Part shown: positions 1 to 12,273 of the stretch, one piece after another
How positions within the stretch are numbered: position 1 is the stretch's first letter
Layout of the letters: each line of letters starts with the position of its first letter
Assembly (NCBI GenBank): GCA_027946365.1
Contig: JAPEUQ010000014.1
Coordinates: 1,054,001-1,118,000, forward strand
Length of the DNA stretch: 64,000 bases
Source: Kalmusia sp. IMI 367209
Taxonomy: Eukaryota; Ascomycota; Dothideomycetes; Pleosporales; Didymosphaeriaceae
Reading direction: 5' to 3'
The notes under the pieces: generated by a model
What the model was told of the DNA's origin: nothing
The model's input: only the letters and a program-made list of their open reading frames with translations
Database searches by the model: none
Program-made: the position numbers and the translations under genes

Positions 1-1170
1 CTCCTCATCTCCAGCTGATGGCACTTCACCGCGTCGCTCTCGCTCACCTTCATCAATCTCGCCTTTCTCGCCAATCTCTCGCCAGAGCATTCGCCGCTAG
101 CCTTACCAAACATGGACCACTAGCCATGTGGCGGCTTCGGCTCAGGTCAATCGTGGCTGGCTGTGTGTATGGGTTCAGTTGACAGCAATTCTCAGCTCAA
201 GTTGCGGGCCGTGTGGAATCTGAGGGCTTTGTGCCTGGCCTGCCCGCAACCTCTCACCTGAGGCCCCTAGCGGTTTGCTGTCTTCTTGAATCTGGTGCTA
301 GTACGCTCTAAGATTTTCGATTAGCCTCCGTGCGCTGGGTCCGGATTCTTTCAACCACTTCACTCACTGCTCTGCTCAACCGAAATATCTGTCATCGATA
401 TACGCTACTGTTGTCTAGTCTTGTCTACATCATTGCAATTCGTCATCGACTCAACATGAAGTCCTACTAAGCCTTGGCCTCGATCTCAATTCGACCACGA
501 CTATCTATCACGACCATGGTTTTCACCTGATGTCTCACACAACATCAAACATGTATTTCACATGGTCGACCATCATTCATTTTTCCTCTTCTGACCATGG
601 AGCATAAGCCAAGCAGCCCAGCCAATGACACTCTCAGCTCTCATCGGACCCAGCGCACCTCACCTCGAACGAACAGAACGAAACCGAAGTGTGAAAAACA
701 CGGCACCGGACAGGAGACGACACTTCTCCTGGGCGCTCCCGATCTGCGGATCGGTGCAGCGTTGAGCTCGATCGGGTTGAACGTCATGGATTTTAGTACA
801 AGGTGTGGTTTGAGGCCACAGGGTTCCTTGCGCTTGGAAGATGGTCTCATCTCGAAGAATGGAAGGTGAAGGGAGGCGACATGTTGGCGTTGGATGACTC
901 AATGAACCTAGACGATGGAAATTGGTCGCGAATATAATGGTTAGATTTGGAGACTAGCTCGGACTAGGAAAGCACATGATGGGTTTCAAAGAGATCGCCG
1001 TTGCTGCATAATGTTGGACTTGACTTCGCAAGTGACGATGGAATGTTGGATGTGTAGAGGGGCATATGACACAAATTAAGATAGTCTTTATGAAGAATAA
1101 CATGGACATCAAATCACTCCGACTCTAAGACCATTTGATTTTTTCTTTGTCTGCTTCGTTACCGCCTATA
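1..1170. other. Intergenic, no supported gene
   Basis: No open frame here has coding character. The first 130 bases are CT-rich, and the 90-residue frame at 597-869 lacks any recognisable motif and has a same-sized open frame on the other strand. The right end carries the 3' flank of the beta-glucosidase gene. Confidence 0.5.
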
Positions 1171-3624
1171 TTATGCGCCACCAATCTCGAACGTCCCATT
1201 CAGCCTCAAGTCCCGACTACTCGCGCCAACCCAGACATTATACTCACCCCTCTGCAGCTTCCACTGCTGAGCAACAACGTCCCACACACTCAAATCTCGC
1301 CTTGTCAGCGCGAACGTCGCCACATCCGTCTTCCCTGGCTCTAGATCCACCTTTTGGAATCCCCGAAGCTGTCGCACGGGCGCATTAGGGATGCCGATGT
1401 ACAATTGTGCAATTTCCGCTGCAGTGAAGGTACCTTCGTTCGTAATGTTGGCCGTGATGGTGAGCACCTCCTCCCATAGCTGAGGATGCCCGCCTTGCAC
1501 AATGCCCACCGACGGGTCCGGATACTCCGCCGCATTCCCACCCACTTCCCCGATTTCCAGCGCACCGTATTCGAACGTAGTATACGTCAATCCGAACCCA
1601 AACTCGAACCTCGGCTCTACGTCATCTTTATCGAAGGCGCGATAATCAATGTAGAGTCCCTCAGTAAAGTTATCTTGCGGGAAGTAATCGAAGGAGACGG
1701 AGGAATTGAGGAGAGCGCCGTAGTCCGACTCGTTCTTCGCAATGGTGTAGGGTAGGCGACCGGAGGGTGCGACATCTCCATAGAGAATATCGACGAGGGA
1801 ATTTCCGCTTTCTTGGCCGGGGAGACCGGCGAAAAGGACGGCGGTTATATTGGGGTGGTCGATCCAGGAGTCGACTATGCGGATACCTGGGCTTAAATTA
1901 GTACAAGGTACAAGTGTAATAAAAGGCATGCTTACCGGCGGAATGGACAATGACGATTGTGTTTGTGCAATTTGCTGCTACGTTCTGGATGAGATTGTCG
2001 CTGAACCCGTCTGTGAGGGTCGTGCGGTCGAAGCTCTCGGAGGCATATGCGTTTATGAAGACGAGACACGCTTCAGAGTTAACGTATGGAGGGTATGGGT
2101 TTTCAGATTCAAAGTCCCATCTTAGTGTACCTCTATTCTTCGCGATGCGGTCTGAGATGGCGTGAAATGGGCTAATCACGTAAGAAGGCGTGCTGCTTCC
2201 AGATCCACCGCCGGCTATCATCGTGCCGTTAAGCGTATTCCAACCGAAATTCACTTCGTAGCCACCTCCAAATCGGGAAGGATTTTGCCAAGGAGTTAAC
2301 TTTACAGTCGCGTCGTAGCCGTATATGCTCAGGAATTTTGGATTGACCAAAGGCAGCGTGTTGTTGGTATTTTTGACAAGGACGGTGCCGGCGGAGCCAA
2401 TCTCGCGGATCAGAGCCGGGTGGTCATTTTGGACTTCAATGGGCTGGTGTTTGACGGTGTTGGAGTAGACGCCAACGGTAGGATATTTTTGGTCTTGTCC
2501 GAGTTGATACCAACTAGCAAGAATGCGAGTGGCCTGGTACGAGGTAAATGATTAGTATATGCCATGCTTGAACTATATTTTCTGGTGCGGCTCACCATGT
2601 CATCAAGGCGTCCGGCATTGACACTACCATTATTGACAGCTTCCGTCAGATTCTTGCCCCAGTACCCGCCATCCGGCATCACCATGTCTAGCCCTGCATT
2701 TGCCGAGGCGACACCTGAATGATGCGCTCCCCAGTCGCTAACGACGAAGCCTTCAAACCCGAATTCGGTTTTCAAGAGACCATTGAGAAGCTTCGAATTT
2801 TGACAACCATACGAGTTGTTCGCACGCTGGTAAGAACACATAGCAGAAGCTGCACCCTCGCGGAATGCGTCCATGAATGGGAACGCATACAGTTCGTGTA
2901 TGGCGCGATCATTCACATTACTCGATACAGCCTCGCCTAAATTGCTCTCTCTTCGACGGAATTCTTGCTCGTTCAAAAGCCAGTGCTTCGGCGTAGCAAT
3001 TACACCGTTTTCCTGGATTCCTCGAGTGATCGCGCCCATACCTGCGCCCGCAAGATATGGATCTGCGCTCAATCCTTCCCAGTTACGCCCACCTCTTGCG
3101 ACTCGACCTAGAGGCCCTGCGACCGGGCCTAAAGCTACATTGATACCCTTGCCGCGGTACTCCGAACCAAGTGCACGTCCGTACCGGTACATGAGATCGT
3201 GATCGAAAGTAGCAGCAACATGGATGCCAGCTGGAAATGCCGAGACGAACTCTTGCCCACGAATGCCGTCTGGAGCATCCGCAAAGCAGAGTGGTGGGAT
3301 GTTGAGCCGTGGTATGGCACCTGAATTACCGACACATTGCCCTGTATAGCCTCGAGTGATGTTGGCCTTCTCTTCTAGCGTCATTTGGGCCACGAGCGCT
3401 CGGGCTCGAGAGTATGAGAATGCCCATGCTGCGTTGCTGGTCCCATTGCCAATCGCTACGAGGAATTAGCCATTGCTTCAAATGAAGGTGTTTAACATAC
3501 GACTTGGGTATACTGGAGGGCTCTCGCCGTACAGTGGAACTTCAGATGGGATGATGCTGCTGTTCTGAGCTGCGCACAGCGATGCAAGTATCGCAACTGG
3601 AGCAAGGTCCGCTAATAGCCTCAT
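1171..3624 (-). CDS. Secreted GH3 beta-glucosidase
   Basis: Glycoside hydrolase family 3 enzyme, expected to release glucose from cello-oligosaccharides or aryl glucosides outside the cell. The model has four exons (3624-3501, 3455-2596, 2533-1936, 1886-1171) with GT-AG introns and gives 765 residues, normal for fungal GH3 beta-glucosidases. The chosen ATG opens a hydrophobic signal peptide (MRLLADLAPVAILASLCAAQ). The N-terminal TIM-barrel carries GRNWEGLSADPYLAG, the KHW segment and the nucleophile motif FVVSDWGAHHSG, where the Asp of SDW is the family's catalytic nucleophile. The central alpha/beta-sandwich follows (HPALIREIGSAGTVLVKN, then LPGQESGNSLVDILYG), and the C-terminal 130 residues look like the fibronectin-III-like domain. 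Reading frame and splice sites are all intact. Family assignment is firm; natural substrate is inferred. Confidence 0.93.
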
Positions 3625-6600
3625 TGTAGCATTCGAGGGACTGCGGTGTCTTGTTCAATATCGTCCAGGGACTGACAAGTCGCTTATAACGTTGTGCTTA
3701 ACGGATGGCTTCGCGCGCGCATCCGATGGATATCCCTCGTCCTCGTAACGAGCACAAGACGCGGGGATGAATACCCATCTCTCCACAGAAAGAGGCCGTT
3801 ATAGGAACGATAGCCTTGGCAGACATGGTGTTAGTCCTTTTCCTACTGGAGATGAGGGGCGGATAAATCTCGGAGGGAAGATCCCAGCTACGCATGCAGC
3901 CAGCGTGTCGGCATTTGTTGTCGGTGTCGTGACCTAATTGGTGTAGGCTGATTTTGCGACTCTGGATTGTGGAGCAAAAAATCTGAGCATGTCATGAGAA
4001 GCCTTTCGGAGATACTAGGGTTGAGTCATGAAATACCCGGTAAAGCACACGAAAAACATATAACGCCCAACGGCGGGAGAATCACGAATGACGTAATTGA
4101 CCACGCTAAACCTTCATGTCTCTAGCTTCGGTTTGTTGTACTTCATACGGTGCATATCACGCAACAACGACATTTGCTTCTCCGATTGCATTTGGGTAGC
4201 AGGTTGAAAAACCTGTTTTTAATTAATTACTCTGTTGATACCTTTTTGCAAGGGTGCATGTCTACGCTATTCCCCACCCAATCTCGGTAGCAAATATCTA
4301 CCCATAAAATGAAATACTACTCACAATAGCAAGGTTTTTTCGAATCGATCGCCTACAACACCAAGTGCCTCTTGCAACATCATCCCGTGCATGTGTGCAT
4401 CGCATACGAGATCATAGACATCACATTGGTCATTGTGGGAACCGGACCTCGTGGATGAAAGGTACCTGACCTCCAGATACCAGGCATACTCTGTGGCCTA
4501 CATTGATTCCGATATTTGCTACACCTGTTCAGTCATCTTTCGTTGCAAGCAGCCTTTGCAAAAGGCCCAATTCCCGCCAAGTGTATTCGTGGAAAGAGCT
4601 TGGCAATATTGTGGTTACTGAGAAACCGAAAAAATAACCCCTCAACAGAGCCTTTTGATTGATGCGAAGCCTGATATACAGTCCCAATATTATCGAAAAA
4701 GCTGGGGCTGCTATAAACTCCCTAGGCTGTCATCGTTTCGCAGCATATTGTAGAAGCCGTTTTAGGGTCCAGGTACCAGTTATTTCGGCGTACCATCTCT
4801 ATTACTCCAATCATAATATCAAATTGGCGTGTGAGAATTCGTTGTGATTGTGGAACAAAGAGTCAATAGAACATAGTCTAGGCATGGGCATCTCTTTGAT
4901 GTTATCGATGAAAGGCACCGTAATAAGAAATTCAACACACTCTGGCTAAATGCATTCGAGCATTACCTCTTCCAAGTCACTCGGCGGGGAACCATGCAAG
5001 TCTTGACGGAGCGCGAATGGTTTGTTGGGCAGAAATGGTGCACGAGAAATCTAGAACCCAGGACAGAATTGGGGCAAATTTTGATGGCCTATTGACAATT
5101 GGATTAGCAAGCCAAGCGTGGCCCAACGTGCGGATATTATAAAAGGATGGGGCACACGCTATTGTTTCCTGAGTAATTACGTCGCCTATAAAGTCGGTGC
5201 AGTCGGGCTGATCACCGTTTAATATATTGTCCGTTGCGAGGCCGAGAAAGGCAAAAACCTTAACCCGTGGGTTGATCGCTTTCAATCCTTGAAATGCATT
5301 AGAGTTTCCGTAAGCGAGACTACTAATTTTTCATTATTCTTCTGAGTCAAGTTCCTGTGACAAAGTGGCTTTGGTATCCCACTTTGCCAGTTCTCTCCCT
5401 TCTGCCACTGGCTAGATACACAGCATCTGGCTTGACGTGCAGAAATCATCTAACATGGCGCCAAGTCACAAAACTGACAGAAGAAAGTGTTCAGGTGATA
5501 TTTCAGGCTCTAGATTATCTAATACATTGGCATAGTGCGCCAACTTCCGCCAATTCGGAAGCGCCACACTTTGTTGCACCGCGTCGGGCGGCGTTGATTC
5601 ATCACTGCTTTAATAATAGATGTATTATCAGATGTATTAAAAAACATCTATGAACATGATTATTAATATCATGTAAGACCAAATTAGGGTTTCTATGGCG
5701 CACAGTATTGGTTTTAGAGTTTGAGCGCGCATATAGTAGTAAATGAACTCCATTCGCCAAGTAGTCAAGGCGATGAATTAACGCGTAGTAAAATTAGACA
5801 AATGACATAAGTAGGAAACAGATTTCCTCGTTTATGACATATCGATGCATAATCGAGTATGGGCTTGTAAGGATCTGGCCTACGCTCATGTATACCGTTA
5901 GGACAAGCTCCGGGGAGGAGAAAACTCGTTAATAAACGAACAGTCCCATTCCTTTTTGGAAATGACAGTCTAGCCCTTTTGAAACATTCTCACCGGGAGT
6001 TTCACTACGCCATACGGACAATGAACGGCTTATGTGGTCCGTGCGCAACCCCGTTCACCGCAGGTGGAATTGACTTCGAAAAGAATGTACACACTGCAAA
6101 GCAGTTTGCTGCTTCAAGAGAACTGGCATCTTGAATTTCTATCGCTAAATGAAGAAACAGATTTGTCGTCGCGCATACAACCCCGTTTTCCCAGGTCTAA
6201 ACTTTCACAGGTTTCAGGAATCTCCACGTTTCAGACAGGCGTTCCATCTCCGACACCAGCCGTCGACTACTTCGACGGCATACGGATAAGTGAGTTCAAT
6301 TAATACTTAGCCTATGACATGAGGAGTAAGCTTAAGAGAGAATCACGATAGAAAGCTTAGCTTAAGTCTAACTTTAGCGTTCTTTATGTGCCTAAGGCCA
6401 ACTGTTCTAGGCGTCCAAACAAAGCGCTTTGCCCTTTCAGCCGCCCAAACAAACGCGCTTTTTCTAATTGTCCGAACAAAGTGCAACATGGCTATTCATC
6501 TCCGCCATCCCTTTAGTCTATCCTCACCAAATGACATGCCAATGGCCGGGGCTGAAAACAATACCAATCGCAAAGCACTATGTCAAGGCCGAAATAGACC

Positions 6601-6909
6601 CTGCTCGATTTCTTTTAGCTATGGAGAAGCATCGACTTTCTTTCGCGCAATATCCATCAAACCGGGTGCCATGTTCAAAGATAGCTGGCCTTGTCCGACA
6701 TAGGTTGCATATAAGCACGCAATGGTAGTTTCTTCCCTACATCTTTCAATTTTTTCTTTCCCATCTACTCGCCTGCTGGTCCAGCTCGTCAATCTTTCCA
6801 CTGTCCTTTCAGTTCTAAGTTCATCGTTCAAGTCAATTTTTTCCAATACTTTTCGCTTCATCATCAGTCTTTGGCACCCAGGGCCGGCCCTCGCACAACT
6901 TCTTTCAAT
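3625..6909. other. 3.3 kb gene-poor interval
   Basis: Several stretches are AT-rich (around 4200, 4820 and 5640). The longest frame, 5285-4977 on the minus strand, opens with a sequence like AINPRVKVFAFLGLATDN but has no family motif I recognise and no flanking exons; it may be a decayed fragment. A CT-rich tract from about 6735 to 6870 is the probable transcription start region of the BYS1-like gene that follows. Confidence 0.45.
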
Positions 6910-7776
6910 ATGCGTTTCTACACTATCCTTCTCGCCAGCGGTTTCGCAGCCTTCGCCTCAGCCACATTCCATAAACCCGATTCCCGCCTCGACAATTTTC
7001 TAAACTCCCAGCCCGATCCATCATCCAACGCCACTTTCGGTTCCGATACCGATATAGTTCAAGTTAAGCGCGGAATGGGCAAAGCCATCCTCGGTAACCG
7101 CTGTGACCACGACATCTGGGTCTGGAGCGTCGATGGCAAGGTACACGACCCCTTGGCCTCCCTCCCCATTTACCACATATCGTCACATTATCTAACATAC
7201 TCATAGGGCAGCTCACCTGCTATCCGCGTTCCCGCCCGTTCCCACTACTCAGAACACTACCGCGAGCCCTGCGAGGGCTGCGGCGTATCCTTCAAGGTCA
7301 GCAACACGGATCAATTACAAGCTGGCAAGCAGACACAATTCGAGTACGCGATCAAAAACAACATCCTCTACTATGACATCTCGTTCGTAGATTGTGCAAA
7401 GGGAAAAAGTGCAGATGATTGTCCTGGACATCACAATGGTCTAGGGATTGATTCGCCGAATGTAAGTTCCAATGTTCTTTCTTAGGCTTTTTTTCTTCTT
7501 TGAGTTTTTCTCTTTGTATCTTAAGAGGTATTGCGGTACTGAGCTAATATATTTGTATAGGGGGCCTGCAAACCTGTCAATTGCCCGCCCGGCAAGTACT
7601 GCCCTACTCAATCATACTACGTCGATCAACCGCTTATCAAGCTTGGTATTGCTGAGCCGGTGTTTGGATGCGGTAGCGCCGGAGTAGGAATGGATGTTCA
7701 ATTCAAGGTTTGCAGTAAGATGGCGCCGCTAAAGCGGAGCGTTGCTGGACGCTTAGAGATCGAGGATGGCATATGA
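6910..7776 (+). CDS. BYS1-family secreted protein
   Basis: Secreted cysteine-containing protein of the BYS1 (Blastomyces yeast-phase-specific) family, which has a thaumatin-like beta-sandwich; no enzymatic role is established for the family, and some members are studied as effectors. Three exons (6910-7140, 7207-7461, 7561-7776) join in frame to 233 residues, with the second intron unusually T-rich. A signal peptide (MRFYTILLASGFAAFASA) is followed by an acidic linker ending in VKRGMG, a possible Kex2-type cleavage site. The family core begins at GKAILGNRCDHDIWVWSVDG, then RVPARSHYSEHYR, and the C-terminal part includes GACKPVNCPPGKYCP and a second Cys cluster. All donors and acceptors are canonical. 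The family call rests on the N-terminal core pattern. Confidence 0.82.
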
Positions 7777-7989
7777 GTGGATTGTATATTTTTGGTAGGA
7801 TGAATGTTGGATTTCATTGTAGATTAGTTTCGTGGAGGGAAGAAGAAGGATGCGTGTATAAACGTGAGTGGGTAGATTGTATATAAATTTGTGAACTGGA
7901 TCCATACTACAGTGGATAAAATACACCAAAATTCTGCACGGCCCGAATTGGCTATAATTTGCGGTACTCTTGTCTGCTTCAAAGGGGTT

Positions 7990-8155
7990 CAATATCGCCA
8001 TGCTCTTTCCGGACGGCAAAATCGTGGCCTCAGGCTCAAGTGATCAGTCAGTATAGATCTGGGATACGGTCACGGGAGTGGCTTTGCAGAAGTCGGAGGC
8101 TCCCACTGCCGAAGGTCTGTCGATTGATGGGACTAGAAAACTAACATAAATCCAC
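7990..8155 (+). pseudogene. WD40-repeat relic
   Basis: One frame reads FPDGKIVASGSSDQSV, then TAG (8054-8056), then IWDTVTG. This is one canonical WD40 repeat (SPDGK, ASGSxD, IWDxxTG) interrupted by a stop, with weaker similarity running on to about 8155. No upstream or downstream repeats remain readable. In fungi such high-identity WD40 blocks are usual in NACHT-WD40 and HET-NACHT-WD40 recognition proteins, so this is probably the last trace of one. It lies 530 bp from a HET gene but on the opposite strand. Confidence 0.6.
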
Positions 8156-8689
8156 TCATAATGGGGATATTTACCGTAGCGGGAAAAATTGGTAGGAGCT
8201 TCAACTTTAATGCTTAAGATAGTCTATATTCTTCCAAGTACATAGATCTTCTAAGGACGTAAATAGCATCCACTACACTTATATTGAACCTATTTTTGAG
8301 CTCTAATATACCCTCATTATGAAAGTTACCCGTGTATTGTTGCCTTCTCGATGATTTTACAAAAAGTCGGCTTTATAGCATAAACCTCGCAACTCCCTAC
8401 TGAGCTATCACCACATATACACTACTATCACAACCTATCATGCGCCTCAATCTCAGCCTAAGAATTGAAAAGGATTGCTAAGGAGTGATATTCAGCCGTA
8501 AGGCTGCGAGTGGCGATGGATTCACGCAGTGTCCCCCATCGTTGTCGGCAACGGAGACAATGTTGTTACGCTGCGGCTGTTGTTTTGTTACGCGTCGCTG
8601 GACGTTAAATTGGAAGTATACTTTGATATGTAGTAGATTTGGATATTGAAGCCCGAGATCAGATCCAGTGCATGGAAACTTTCGAAGAA

Positions 8690-10660
8690 TTATACGATGA
8701 CAAACGTCCGAACCTTGGTTGCATCTTCTCCCTCAAACGATACACGATTCCATCCATCTGGTGGATGCTTGAGGATTTTGTCTATGGATCTCCGACTTTG
8801 AGTAAGTCTGCGAACAAGACTACGTGACTCGATTGGTGTGTTTCGATGAACAAGTTGCCAACGGTCGTAAAACGGTTGCGCATCTACCTCATACCAAGAT
8901 AAACACGCGATGAGGCTATACTCATTGCTAGCTACTGACCGCAGTAGCCAAAGTCCGTCGTTATCAGGCATGCAAAGTTCTCCGCCCTTCCAATGGATGT
9001 CTCGTGAACGGAACCCGAAAAGATAAACAACAATGTCGCTTTCGCAAACGTCCACATCGAGTTTGAACACTACTTTGTCCCATAGTCCTTTGATGAACAC
9101 GCACCTTCTTGCAGCACAAAATTCGCTTCTTACAACTCCACGGACAAAAAGTTTGTCATGAGGGGTGTCTGGTTGACTATTAATGTTGCAGAACCTTGCA
9201 TGCTCCTTTGGAGGAAGTCCAGGGCGATTAATATGAGGGATCACGTCGTGATTATGCTTGGGTAGGGCTTTACGCGCGTCCCAAGGGTTTTCCAGGGTTA
9301 TAGGCCATTCTGTCCTCCCATCTCCAATGCTACAGGTTGCGAAGTTATGCCCAACAAGGCGCCAATCAATGACCCAAGACGGAAGTTGTCTTCCTTCTAC
9401 AAAAGGAGAGGGCTTGTCGTGCTGGATGGAGACTTTGAACTTGGCAATAATTCGGAGGCCAGCTTTCATCAGCATGGCCCAGGTCACAGCGCAGAGAATG
9501 CTGCGCATGTCGGCTGAATAGTCGATAGGGATATATATATCAGTCTCTCGTTCTCGCATCCACCGCTGGATCGAGCTGGCCCGTGCAGGGAACTTTGTCA
9601 AGCCCAGAATGCCGTACATATAATCTCTTGGGTTGCTAGCCGCAAGAGCTGCGGTTTCAATAAGCGTTTCAATAATGTCCAGTTGGACGACATCCTTCGG
9701 AGAAAACCGCTCAAAGTTATGGATGTTGTCTTTGTGGAGTTGAACCAAATTATGTACTGCATTCAATTGGAACTCGACGTCCTTTGGCACATGTCCCCGT
9801 TTCTTGTTGGCCTGCGGCTTGAAGGAGGGTGGGATTATGTTCAAGCCTGCTTTGTCGTGCTTGCGGATCCGATGGAAGTATGGTGCTAGATGCGGTAGTT
9901 CTAGTAAGACGTATGGATGGGAAAGGGTGTGACTCCAACTAAACGCATCCTTGCCACATTGCATTATCAATCGTCGTGCCCCGAAAATTTCTTGTTGCAC
10001 CCATATTCTCCGGAACCATGGACGCGTATACAAGTCACATAATCCTTTGTAAATGCTTCTAAAATCAGCCGCGGCCTCCATAGTGTATGCTATTGAACGC
10101 CCTGTGGTAAGTTCGATGGCTTTACGTAAGTTATCATTTGCAGCGCCCAACCATGCTATTACCTTGTTCGCTAACTGGTAAATCTGCAACATATGGAACA
10201 CCTGATGAGATTTTTCGATCTCATCGTCTTGGTTGATGCAGATAGCATCTACCCACAGATAACGAGACTGGTGGCCGGGGTTGCGGAGCGCACGCAATGC
10301 CTGGTAGAGATTCCCGTTGATCGGCAGATCAATATCATTGCACACAATGATATGTGTACATTTCGGGTCACCCCAGCAATATGATAATGCGTCGAATTGA
10401 GCGACATAGTCCGTCACACCCGGCGGGCCGCGTATTCCTAAGCCATCGAACTTCGGATGCAGTATATCTGCTGCGAATACTTCGCCAACCAATGGACAAT
10501 CTTGAACGCCATTCTCGCCATGGAGAAGAAAGATACGGGTTTGGTGTGCTGTAATAGATACGCCTAGGTACGTACTTGGTGTTTGTGGCTCAATATGCTC
10601 TTTTCCCTTTGATATTCGGCCGGAGAGCCCATGAGGCAAGTCTGACTGGGTCTCAGACAT
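8690..10660 (-). CDS. HET-domain protein
   Basis: Single-exon gene for 656 residues with an N-terminal heterokaryon-incompatibility (HET) domain, the effector module of fungal allorecognition and programmed cell death. The three HET blocks are visible: LSYCWGDPKCTH at residues 92-103, YLWVDAICINQDDEIEKSHQ about 40 residues later, and the MLQIYQLANKVIAWLGAAND segment. The C-terminal 450 residues have no repeat or NTPase motif (no P-loop, no WD40), so this is a stand-alone HET protein. The start at 10660 gives about 90 residues before the domain, normal for the family. No intron is needed. Function in incompatibility is known for the family only; many copies are never expressed. Confidence 0.9.
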   Translation of the reverse strand: MSETQSDLPHGLSGRISKGKEHIEPQTPSTYLGVSITAHQTRIFLLHGENGVQDCPLVGEVFAADILHPKFDGLGIRGPPGVTDYVAQFDALSYCWGDPKCTHIIVCNDIDLPINGNLYQALRALRNPGHQSRYLWVDAICINQDDEIEKSHQVFHMLQIYQLANKVIAWLGAANDNLRKAIELTTGRSIAYTMEAAADFRSIYKGLCDLYTRPWFRRIWVQQEIFGARRLIMQCGKDAFSWSHTLSHPYVLLELPHLAPYFHRIRKHDKAGLNIIPPSFKPQANKKRGHVPKDVEFQLNAVHNLVQLHKDNIHNFERFSPKDVVQLDIIETLIETAALAASNPRDYMYGILGLTKFPARASSIQRWMRERETDIYIPIDYSADMRSILCAVTWAMLMKAGLRIIAKFKVSIQHDKPSPFVEGRQLPSWVIDWRLVGHNFATCSIGDGRTEWPITLENPWDARKALPKHNHDVIPHINRPGLPPKEHARFCNINSQPDTPHDKLFVRGVVRSEFCAARRCVFIKGLWDKVVFKLDVDVCESDIVVYLFGFRSRDIHWKGGELCMPDNDGLWLLRSVASNEYSLIACLSWYEVDAQPFYDRWQLVHRNTPIESRSLVRRLTQSRRSIDKILKHPPDGWNRVSFEGEDATKVRTFVIV

Positions 10661-11673
10661 TCTGCATTCGTTTCAGATTATTTCAGACACATCGAGAAGA
10701 TGAACACGCAGGATCGATATGCCGTCGACAACTGACCGCTGGTGAGGAAGCTATCTCAACCTTCCATCTACTGTTGTATAGGGCCGTTGTTGTGCCTCCA
10801 ACTAGCGCACAGGCTTCTCGATAATATTGGTTTTGAATCGTGTTGGAATTCTTGTATTAGGTTACTGAAGTGTAAATGACTACTGAATAGCTAATGTTCA
10901 GCTATTATGATATAGTTTTTCGGAGGATTACTAATCACGATACAGTAAATAGTTACTTGCATTCCATCATTGCGCAGCGAATAGATTCCTAACTGTTGGA
11001 AACAATGCTGTATTGTGGAGAGATATGTATATTCAACAATCTAGGAATGTCCTCCAGTTAAGAAAAGGAGGAACAGTCAATACACTGCTGCCTAAATGTG
11101 CCGGTCCTACAGTTGTTCCGAACCTTGGCAGCCTTCTACCACGGTCACATCAATGATAAGGCCATCCTCTCGGATATCGCTCATTACATGATCCTACCGT
11201 CATTTATCGTCGCCATTCATATGGTCGTCTCATTTACACAGCACGGGAATCGTGGTGAACTAAATATACATATCAATGAAAACATCGCTCATCCGGCATC
11301 GCTAAGAAATAGAACACGGAAAACGACCAAGCAATATCCTCTCCCAGGTCTTTATAAAATCTACCTCTCGGCATGAGCAATTTCTACGCGTAACAGCGCC
11401 CTTCACGCTCGCGATGAAGAAAAACAACGCACCCCACAGCGCGATATTTCCCGATCCGGCAATGAAAACCGCGAATCTAGCGTGTGATTGGCCCGCCCCG
11501 CTTCTCCCCGTCTCTAACCGCGCAACCCCAATCTCCCCATCTTAACATGATAAAATGGCGCCCACACCTTAAGACTACTCATCTGAGCCTTTCCAATTCT
11601 TTTCGTCAAGCACAACCATATACATAATATCTACACTTCTCGGGCTCTCTTCACATCGACCACTTCCCTATTA

Positions 11674-11790
<117 letters not shown>

Positions 11791-11870
11791 ACCATTTCGA
11801 AAAAAGCTCATCAATACGAAAACCGAAGAGATCCGCGAAGCACGGGATACAAAATAGAACGACACCCAGA

Positions 11871-11990
11871 ATGATAGAAACTCTCTCGATATTCTACCTC
11901 TTCATCGCCATCGCGTTCGGCGAGCGGGTCATCAACTGCATCATGATGCAGCCCGTGCATCCGCGGAATTTCCACGACTATCGGGTTTGA
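11871..11990 (+). CDS. Possible 39-residue membrane microprotein
   Basis: A short frame of 39 codons that begins IETLSIFYLFIAIAFGERV after the initiator Met: a hydrophobic helix long enough to span or sit on a membrane, then a basic, proline-containing tail. It is placed about 80 bp after the microsatellite and 200-300 bp after a CT-rich, TATA-poor region resembling a fungal promoter. No homologue is known to me, and a frame this short can be open by chance, so it is a candidate only. A 77-codon frame overlaps it on the other strand with less credible composition. Confidence 0.25.
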   Translation: MIETLSIFYLFIAIAFGERVINCIMMQPVHPRNFHDYRV

Positions 11991-12029
11991 GGAGTGGGAT
12001 GCTTCTGAGCGTGGCGAACGGGACATTCG

Positions 12030-12071
12030 GCTCTTCCGGGGCAATGGCTAGAACTTAGTTCCCGGAAGAGC
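12030..12071. repeat. Perfect 11-bp inverted repeat
   Basis: GCTCTTCCGGG at 12030-12040 is the exact reverse complement of CCCGGAAGAGC at 12061-12071, with a 20-base loop. It lies 200 bp beyond the 3' end of the monooxygenase gene and just past the candidate microprotein. It could form an RNA hairpin in either transcript's 3' region, or be a regulator-binding palindrome. Confidence 0.7.
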
Positions 12072-12273
12072 TTGTTTAGGAGTAATGTGGGGTGGAGAGG
12101 AGCTGAAGAGGACTGATTGACAGGACGTGTAAGATACGGCAGATCAAGATGGATGTATGAGTATGGAATTGGCGTTGTGCGCTTCTTGAGCACAGCAACA
12201 ACGCCTTATAATGATCGTAACGCATTTCTATTTACTTGGCTTTCTATCAATACAAACTTCTCTTTACTTTCCT

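Noticed and set aside
597..869. 90-codon frame near the window start
   Set aside because: No motif, overlapping open frames on the other strand, and no splice or promoter support.
4977..5285. 102-codon frame, possible glycosidase fragment
   Set aside because: The opening reads a little like a TIM-barrel strand but no family motif or flanking exon supports it.
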